Of a DNA stretch of 19,646 bases, positions 14,968 through 19,646 are shown piece after piece. Source of the stretch: Gemmatimonas sp. UBA2094 (GTDB lineage: Bacteria; Gemmatimonadota; Gemmatimonadetes; Gemmatimonadales; Gemmatimonadaceae); the NCBI GenBank assembly GCA_002331565.1, contig DCZC01000166.1, positions 2,733 to 22,378 of the forward strand, read 5' to 3'. Positions within the stretch are counted from its first letter, which is position 1. Each line of letters begins with the position of its first letter. The position numbers and the translations under genes are program-made. Below the pieces are notes generated by a model that did not search any database, was not told the DNA's origin, and was given only the letters and a program-made list of their open reading frames with translations.

Positions 14968-15618
14968 TCAGTTGTCCGGAGCGGACAACTGCACGGCTTT
15001 GCCGGTCCATCGCGTCTCGAACTCGGGCAGCGGCTGTCGGACCTGGCCGACGAGGGGATCGAAGTACTCGACCCGGGCGACCGTGCGTGCAGTGAGGAGC
15101 ACGTAGTGGCCGGGGTGTACGAGGGCGATGGCCGGTGGATGCAGCGGGTGGGAGTACAGGGAGGGGATGCCGCGGATGGTGCGGGCGACCCATCCGAGCC
15201 GGCGAAGGGTTGGCGCGAGCGAATCGAGGGGAACGCCTGCCGCACCAAGCGCGAGCGATCGGGCCAACCACGCGCGGTCGGGGATGGGTCGGGCCGACGC
15301 GCGCTGGAGTTCATCGATGACGGCGAGCGCACAATCGTTGGGGGCCTGCTGCAGCCGTTGGCCGGACCCCGTGACGATGGTGGCACCGCGTGTGCGCAGC
15401 CGTGCGGCGTGGACCGTGCGGGTGAACGCCAGCGGCCAGCTATCGGTACTATCGGTATCGGGGCGGTGGTCCGGTGCACCCGCGGCGCGCGCAACTTCAG
15501 CGCGTGCGACTTCCGCGCGTACGATCGGTGGTACGGCCCACGTGCCCAGCGCCGCCAGCGCGAGGATGCGCGCGGTGCGGAAACGAACGGCAGGGCGGGT
15601 GGTGGGCGCTCCGTGCAT
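14968..15618 (-). CDS. Stand-alone exported C39-type cysteine peptidase
   Basis: It is predicted to cut precursor peptides outside the cytoplasm. With the ATG at 15618 the product has 216 residues, beginning with a basic segment and a hydrophobic stretch (about residues 16-34) that serves as a signal or anchor. The peptidase domain shows the C39 set: oxyanion Gln90 and catalytic Cys96 in QQAPNDCAL, His171 in HPGHYVLL, and Asp187 in EYFDPLVG. The 75-residue Cys-His spacing is normal for the family. C39 domains usually form the N terminus of an ABC exporter; here the domain is separate and carries its own export signal. Longer starts (GTG at 15687, ATG at 15669) remain possible because no start has a clear ribosome-binding site. 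It is the first gene of the seven-gene cassette, followed by the two peptide genes. Confidence 0.75.
   Translation of the reverse strand: MHGAPTTRPAVRFRTARILALAALGTWAVPPIVRAEVARAEVARAAGAPDHRPDTDSTDSWPLAFTRTVHAARLRTRGATIVTGSGQRLQQAPNDCALAVIDELQRASARPIPDRAWLARSLALGAAGVPLDSLAPTLRRLGWVARTIRGIPSLYSHPLHPPAIALVHPGHYVLLTARTVARVEYFDPLVGQVRQPLPEFETRWTGKAVQLSAPDN
14969..14991 (-). other. 9-bp hairpin at the 3' end of the C39 peptidase gene
   Basis: Positions 14969-14977 and 14983-14991 are perfect reverse complements with a 5-base loop. The hairpin overlaps the peptidase stop codon and stands about 70 bases before peptide gene 1. No U-run follows, so an mRNA processing or stability element, or a weak attenuator, is more likely than a full terminator. 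Confidence 0.55.
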
Positions 15619-15799
15619 GTGCGTGGCCGCTCGTCGGCTGGGCAATACCGGTGGACGCACCGGCGGCATCGGGGCGCATCGGTGCACCCCACGCCGGACA
15701 ACATGGGAGCCGCCGTGAGCAGGATGTCACTTCGTTCGTCGGAAGGACCCTACGTGCGTCATTCCGGCCCCGGTGATGAGGCCGGTGACCTGACGCGTG

Positions 15800-16138
15800 T
15801 CAGCGTTCGACTTCGGTGTGCGCTTCGGTTTCCGCGGTCGCCGGCAGCGCCAGGCGGGCGCACATGAGATCATACAGCTTCGAGATCTGCCGGTCGGCGA
15901 TGGTGTAGTGCACGAACAGGCCGTCTTTGCGTCGTCGCACGAAGCCCATCGCGAAGAGCACCTGCAGGTGTTTCGACACGTTCGCCTGGCCCAAGCCGGT
16001 GTGCACCACGAGTTCCTTCACCGTGAGCTCGCGCTGCATGAGGGCGCGCAGCAGCAGCAGACGCGTCGGTTCGGACAACGCCCAAAAGCGGTCGGCAATC
16101 AACGGAATCACCTCGTCAGACAGCATTTTCCGACCCAT
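15800..16138 (-). CDS. ArsR-family transcriptional regulator
   Basis: The 112-residue protein is a winged-helix DNA-binding repressor of the ArsR/SmtB fold. It shows RFWALSEPTRLLLLRAL, the HTH segment ELTVKELVVHTGLGQANVSKHLQVL, and the wing GFVRRRKDGLFVHYTI. The metal-binding ELCVCDL-type motif is absent, so a metal sensor is unlikely; ArsR proteins of this sort often respond to redox state or repress neighbouring genes. I chose the ATG at 16138 (MGRKMLSDEV) because GAGGG lies 4 bases upstream; an ATG at 16177 adds 13 residues but has no ribosome-binding site. The stop is 181 bases before the chosen start of the C39 peptidase gene on the same strand, so it could regulate or be co-transcribed with the peptide cassette. 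Confidence 0.9.
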   Translation of the reverse strand: MGRKMLSDEVIPLIADRFWALSEPTRLLLLRALMQRELTVKELVVHTGLGQANVSKHLQVLFAMGFVRRRKDGLFVHYTIADRQISKLYDLMCARLALPATAETEAHTEVER

Positions 16139-16389
16139 TACACCCTCGCCGCAAATCGCATTGAAATGTCCCGGCATCGTACGCCGTCGGCACGTGCCGG
16201 TTCCGGACCATTCGGTGCCGACACCCGTGAGCCAACGGCGTGGGGACGTCGCGCGACAAACGCGACACGCGTGAACATATGCATCGGCACGCGGGTTTCC
16301 GCGACTGTCCGGATCAACGGGGAGCCCGGCGGCCGGGTTGCCTCTCCGGCGCGGCGTGGTGCGCAGACAGATGCCCGTGCAGGTGCCCG

Positions 16390-17019
16390 TCAGGTCTCGC
16401 CCAGGCGGAGCCAGCGCCGCACCACCGGCCCGTCGAACGCGTGCAGGGCCTCGAGCAGCCGCACGGGATCGTCGTCGCGGACCAGCCAGTCGCGCGGCGT
16501 TCCGCGCAGGAACCCCTCGCTTTCGAGCTGGCCGAGGAGGGTCATGAGCGGCGTCCAGAACCCGTCGGTGTCGAGCAGTCCGATCGGTTTGCGGTGTACC
16601 CCGAGGTTGGCCCAGGTCCAGGTCTCGAAGAATTCCTCGAGGGTACCGATTCCGCCGGGCATGGTGACGAACGCATCCGCGAGCTCGGCGATCATGGCCT
16701 TGCGCTCGTGCATGGAGTCCACGACGTGCAGGGCAGTCAGGCCGTGGTGCGCCACCTCGCGTTCCACGAGCCCGTGCGGCATGACGCCGATGACCTCGCC
16801 GCCCGCGGCGAGGGCGGCATCGGCGAGCGCTCCCATCAGGCCGGTCCGTCCGCCGCCGTACACCACCGCGATGCCCCGTTCGGCCAGCAGGGTGCCCAGC
16901 GCGCGCGCCTTCGCGACGTAGGACGGCCGCGCCCCGTCGTTGGACGCGCAGTACACGGCCACCCGCTGCAGGGCGCGCGGTGGCGTCGCGGCGGGCGACG
17001 CGGTGGGTGTGGAGTTCAT
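16390..17019 (-). CDS. LOG-family nucleoside 5'-monophosphate phosphoribohydrolase (TIGR00730-type)
   Basis: The predicted reaction releases the base from a (cytokinin) nucleoside 5'-monophosphate, as in plant LONELY GUY; bacterial members were long annotated as lysine decarboxylases. The 209-residue protein has a Rossmann-like core with VAVYCASNDGARPSY (20-34), YGGGRTGLMG (54-63), the ERK motif (R106-K107) and the signature PGGIGTLEE (121-129), which contains the catalytic Glu and the phosphate-binding glycines. I chose the ATG at 17019; the longer frame to 17139 would translate the tandem repeat into EARVGEARVGE and overlap the upp start. It is divergent from upp. In bacteria the physiological substrate is usually unclear. 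Confidence 0.9.
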   Translation of the reverse strand: MNSTPTASPAATPPRALQRVAVYCASNDGARPSYVAKARALGTLLAERGIAVVYGGGRTGLMGALADAALAAGGEVIGVMPHGLVEREVAHHGLTALHVVDSMHERKAMIAELADAFVTMPGGIGTLEEFFETWTWANLGVHRKPIGLLDTDGFWTPLMTLLGQLESEGFLRGTPRDWLVRDDDPVRLLEALHAFDGPVVRRWLRLGET

Positions 17020-17064
17020 GTGTGGAATGTTAGCGCCTGCGGTAGCCGACTCGCCAACCAATAC

Positions 17065-17109
17065 TTCACCGACTCGCGCTTCACCGACTCGCGCTTCGCT
17101 GACTCGCGC
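17065..17109. repeat. 15-bp tandem repeat, three copies
   Basis: Units begin at 17065, 17080 and 17095. The first two are identical (ttcaccgactcgcgc) and the third differs at two bases; a partial fourth (ttcgcg) follows. The array sits in the divergent spacer between the LOG gene and upp, 28 bases before the upp start codon. Confidence 0.85.
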
Positions 17110-17137
17110 TTCGCGTCGCGACCGCACATAATCGGGC

Positions 17138-17794
17138 ATGGCTCAGACGCATCCCGATTCCGATTTTCCCACGCTCAGCATCGTCGAGCACCCACTGGTG
17201 CGTCACAAGATCACGCTGCTGCGCGACCGCGCCACACCCACCAAGCAGTTCAAGGAACTCGTGGACGAGATCGCCATGCTGATGGCGTACGAGGCCACAC
17301 GCGATCTCGCGCTCGAACCCACGTCGGTGGACACGCCACTCGAAACCACATCGGGGTGGGCGGTGCGCGGCAAGAAGCTCACGCTGGTGCCGATTCTGCG
17401 GGCTGGCCTGGGCATGGTCGAGGGCATCCTCCGCCTCATTCCGTCGGCGCGGGTGGGGCACATCGGATTGTATCGCGATCACGACACGCTCGAGCCGGTG
17501 GACTACTACTTCAAGGTGCCGGGCGACGTGACGGAGCGGGATTTCCTGCTGCTCGATCCCATGCTTGCCACCGGCGGCAGTGCCGCGGCGGCGGTGACGT
17601 CGCTCAAGCGCGCGGGCGCCACCCGCATCCGCTTCCTGTGCCTCGTGGCCGCCCCCGAAGGCGTGCGGCGCCTCGCCGCTGCGCATCCCGACGTGCCGGT
17701 GCTCGCCGCGTCACTCGATCGTGAGCTCAACGAACACGGATACATCCTGCCGGGGCTGGGAGATGCGGGAGACCGGCTGTTCGGGACTAGATAG
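17138..17794 (+). CDS. upp: Uracil phosphoribosyltransferase
   Basis: It converts uracil and PRPP to UMP in pyrimidine salvage in the cytoplasm. The 218-residue product shows the family landmarks: [14 protein letters not shown] near the N terminus (17-30), [31 protein letters not shown], and the PRPP-binding loop [13 protein letters not shown] (137-149). The C terminus has the uracil-binding [22 protein letters not shown]. The length is slightly above the usual 208-210 because of extra N-terminal residues. The ATG at 17138 lies just after the tandem repeat array and has no strong Shine-Dalgarno sequence. It is a single gene, divergent from the LOG gene, which also acts on nucleotides or their bases. 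Confidence 0.96.
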   Translation: MAQTHPDSDFPTLSIVEHPLVRHKITLLRDRATPTKQFKELVDEIAMLMAYEATRDLALEPTSVDTPLETTSGWAVRGKKLTLVPILRAGLGMVEGILRLIPSARVGHIGLYRDHDTLEPVDYYFKVPGDVTERDFLLLDPMLATGGSAAAAVTSLKRAGATRIRFLCLVAAPEGVRRLAAAHPDVPVLAASLDRELNEHGYILPGLGDAGDRLFGTR

Positions 17795-18042
17795 GCGCGG
17801 GGTGGAGGAGTGACGCCGTCGGTTCGGTCACTTTCTCTGCCGGGCGGTCTACCCACATTCCCTGTCGATTGCGTCTTGTTGTGACTTTATCCGCGGGCTA
17901 ACTTGCCGCGTCTCACTCATCGCGTGGTGGCCATTTCCCACCGCGTTTCGTTCGGCGAGCGGTACGTGTCCCCCGGCGGTCCCATTTCCCCACCCGTGAC
18001 ACCCTGTCACGATCGCGCCGGCTTCCCGTCCCCGGGTCGTTG

Positions 18043-18999
18043 ATGTTGATCAATCTCGTTCCAGATTTTCTTGCCGTTCTCGAAGCCGAAGACCGATTCT
18101 CGGCCTACCTCGAATATTTCGAGCGGCACCGGGAGCTCCTGACCGCGTACTGGGACAACTACGTCCTCGAGCCGTCCGGTCCGCATTTCGAGGAAGTCGT
18201 GCGCAACACCGTCGCGGCCGACCGCAGCGACTTGATGGCGCTGCTCGCCAACGCCGATGTGGTATCGCTCGCCAGGCAGACCGAAGACAAGGTCCGCATG
18301 CTGCTCGATGTCGATGTGCCCTACGACATCGTGCTCATGGTGGGGGTGGGTGCCGCCAACGCCGGCGAACTTGTCGTGAACGGTCGCGGCATCGCCTTTG
18401 TGTGCCTCGAGCACTTCACCGGCGTCGCCAACCCGGACACACAGGGCCTGGGCCTCGATCCGGAGCTCATCCCGCTCTGGCTGTCGCACGAGATCACGCA
18501 CGTGATCCGCTACACGTCGCCCGCGAGCCGCAGCAGCATGCGTGACCTCGTGCTCGACGCCGGCGGCTACTATTCGTATTGGGAAACCGGGCGCCAGGCC
18601 CCGCTGCGCGAGCTGCTCGTGAACGAGGGTCTCGCGGTGCAGGTCTCGCGCGCCGTGAGTCCCGGCCACGCGGCCTGGGAATACTTCGGCTTCGCCCGCC
18701 GCCAGTACGCGCGCATCCGGGAGATCGAGCCCATCCTCGCCCGCGCCGCCGGCCGCGACTTCGAACGCGCCGGCCTCGGGCTCCGTCTCCGTTACCTCTC
18801 AGGCGGCATGAGCGACGAAGCCCGCTCGGTCGATCGCGTCGTGCTCCCCGAACGCGCCGGCTACTTCCTCGGTGCGCGCATGGTGGAAGCGGCCATCAAG
18901 GAGCGCGGATTCACGTGGAGCGTGCGGGCCAATGCGCACGAGATCGCGACGGCGGGAGAACCCATCGCCGAGCGCCCGCGGCTTACGGTTGTGAGCTGA
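18043..18999 (+). CDS. Predicted zinc metalloprotease (HExxH, DUF2268-like)
   Basis: The 318-residue protein has no signal peptide or membrane segment. It carries LSHEITHVIRY with HExxH ligands His149 and His153 and catalytic Glu150. A downstream NEGLA motif supplies a candidate third ligand, Glu195, 42 residues on: the gluzincin arrangement. The surrounding sequence (VNGRGIAFVCLEHF before, LLVNEGLAVQVSR after) resembles DUF2268-type predicted Zn-dependent proteases. An N-terminal all-helical region (1-95) precedes the protease part. I chose the ATG at 18043; a TTG at 18040 also fits. The 248-base spacer after upp shows no gene and no clear promoter. The substrate is unknown, and the family call rests on the motif arrangement only. 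Confidence 0.75.
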   Translation: MLINLVPDFLAVLEAEDRFSAYLEYFERHRELLTAYWDNYVLEPSGPHFEEVVRNTVAADRSDLMALLANADVVSLARQTEDKVRMLLDVDVPYDIVLMVGVGAANAGELVVNGRGIAFVCLEHFTGVANPDTQGLGLDPELIPLWLSHEITHVIRYTSPASRSSMRDLVLDAGGYYSYWETGRQAPLRELLVNEGLAVQVSRAVSPGHAAWEYFGFARRQYARIREIEPILARAAGRDFERAGLGLRLRYLSGGMSDEARSVDRVVLPERAGYFLGARMVEAAIKERGFTWSVRANAHEIATAGEPIAERPRLTVVS

Positions 19000-19090
19000 G
19001 ATCTGAGCCCTCAGCGGTGAGTCGGCGAGTTGAGCCGACAGCGGAAGAGTTGAGCCCATCAATTCTCCGTCCGAGCTCTCAGATCTCAGC
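18995..19090. repeat. Inverted repeat and nested repeats in a convergent spacer
   Basis: gctgagatctgag (18995-19007) and its exact reverse complement (19078-19090) enclose about 70 bases. Inside are a 6-bp hairpin (gtcggc 19021-19026 with gccgac 19034-19039) and a direct repeat gagttgagcc (19027-19036 and 19047-19056). The left arm overlaps the stop of the metalloprotease gene, and mnmE ends at 19099. A bidirectional 3'-end structure is the simplest reading. Confidence 0.6.
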
Positions 19091-19098
19091 CGGCGAGA

Positions 19099-19646
19099 TC
19101 ACTTCCCGATACAGAAGTCCCGGAAGACACGGTCCAGTACCTCTTCCGTCTCCACGCTCCCGATCAACTCCGCGATCGCTTCGCGCGCGGTGTGCAGGTG
19201 CACCGCAGCCACGGGCGCCGGGAGCGCGCCCGATATCCACACGCTCACAAACTCGGCCAGCTCGTCGCGGGCGGTGGTGAGCCCCACGCGGTGACGCTCG
19301 CGCGTGATGATCACGCTGTCGTGTGAAGAGTCCGGTGCACGGCGCTGCGCCGTGTCGTCGATGTGCGCGAGAAGATCGGTGAGCCCCGCGCCGCTCTCGG
19401 CGCTCACCATCACGCTGTCCACCTGAGCCGTCGCGTGCTCGGCCTCCCACAGATCCCACTTCGTGTGCACAGGAATCACCGTGGCCATCGTGCGGTCGTG
19501 CACGGCTTCCATCGTGCGCGCCACGTCGTCCGGCGACGCGCCACACGCCAGCACCACCTGCGCCTGCGCGAGATAGCGCCCGCTCACTTCGATGCCGAGT
19601 TTCTCCACTTCGTCGTCGGTATCGCGCAGCCCGGCGGTATCCACCA
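19099..19646 (-). CDS. mnmE: tRNA modification GTPase MnmE, C-terminal part (runs off the right edge)
   Basis: With MnmG, MnmE forms the 5-carboxymethylaminomethyl modification at the wobble uridine of certain tRNAs. The visible 182 residues include G3 DTAGLRDT at the start of the fragment, a G4 box written TKWD in place of NKxD, and the G5-like SAESGAGL. The C-terminal helical domain ends in FCIGK, whose Cys is the family's conserved residue needed for tRNA modification. The N-terminal folate-binding domain and the first GTPase motifs lie outside the window, so the start is not seen. It converges with the metalloprotease gene across a short repeat-rich spacer. Confidence 0.95.
   Translation of the reverse strand, partial: VDTAGLRDTDDEVEKLGIEVSGRYLAQAQVVLACGASPDDVARTMEAVHDRTMATVIPVHTKWDLWEAEHATAQVDSVMVSAESGAGLTDLLAHIDDTAQRRAPDSSHDSVIITRERHRVGLTTARDELAEFVSVWISGALPAPVAAVHLHTAREAIAELIGSVETEEVLDRVFRDFCIGK

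Noticed and set aside
15764..15785. 6-bp inverted repeat just after the ArsR stop, considered as a terminator
   Set aside because: The stem is short, the loop is 10 bases, and no U-run follows on the minus strand. In GC-rich DNA such repeats are common by chance.
13627..15867. A 746-codon open frame on the plus strand across the peptide cassette
   Set aside because: It lies opposite seven overlapping minus-strand genes with good motifs and ribosome-binding sites. Its product is Arg/Gly-rich low-complexity sequence typical of the antisense frame in GC-rich DNA.
17020..17139. N-terminal extension of the LOG protein encoded by the tandem repeat
   Set aside because: It would overlap the upp start codon and add repetitive EARVGE-like residues absent from the family.
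1..19646. Searched for tRNA genes, CRISPR arrays, insertion sequences and riboswitches
   Set aside because: No cloverleaf-like sequence, spaced direct-repeat array, transposase or recognisable riboswitch was seen by eye; tRNAscan-SE and Infernal runs would be decisive.

Overview
The window is GC-rich bacterial DNA with tightly packed genes, mostly on the minus strand. Its gene repertoire fits a Gram-negative chromosome: a lipobox lipoprotein, exported proteins, an ECF sigma factor with a zinc anti-sigma factor, paired M16 peptidases and a beta-CASP nuclease. The composition and the accessory repertoire (Ig-like/metallopeptidase lipoprotein, bacterial SET protein) would suit Gemmatimonadota, but that is inference; no rRNA or other phylogenetic marker is present. 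Most of the content is core or housekeeping. I see no tRNA, rRNA, CRISPR array, insertion sequence or phage gene.

Layout. Positions 1-3170 (minus): start of a secreted protein cut by the window edge, holA (DNA polymerase III delta), an intrinsic terminator, a zinc anti-sigma factor, a perfect 17-bp hairpin, and an ECF sigma factor with a roughly 200-nt leader. Positions 3171-7068 (minus): a compact unit of a catalytic M16 peptidase, an M16 partner without zinc ligands, a SET-domain lysine methyltransferase with a post-SET zinc site, and an ADP-ribose-type NUDIX hydrolase. Two of its three junctions are ATGA overlaps. Positions 7195-9039 (plus): a lipoprotein with three Ig-like repeats and a leishmanolysin-like zinc protease. 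Positions 9040-11251 (minus): a YdcF/DUF218 membrane protein and a beta-CASP metallo-beta-lactamase nuclease.

The most unusual part is 11548-15618 (minus), a seven-gene cassette. In transcription order it encodes a stand-alone exported C39-type cysteine peptidase, two small paralogous secreted peptides sharing a hydrophobic Gly-rich core bracketed by CxxC and CxxxC, an exported thioredoxin-like CxxC protein, a five-helix membrane protein, an ABC ATPase and an ABC-2 type permease. Strong ribosome-binding sites and overlapping stop/start codons tie the genes together. I read it as a candidate two-peptide, disulfide-containing bacteriocin-like system with its own maturation and transport or immunity functions. 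An ArsR-type regulator (15800-16138) lies just upstream on the same strand. The peptides match no family I can name.

The right end holds a LOG-type phosphoribohydrolase (minus), a 15-bp tandem repeat, upp (plus), a HExxH zinc-metalloprotease-like gene (plus), a repeat-rich convergent spacer, and the 3' part of mnmE (minus, cut by the window edge).
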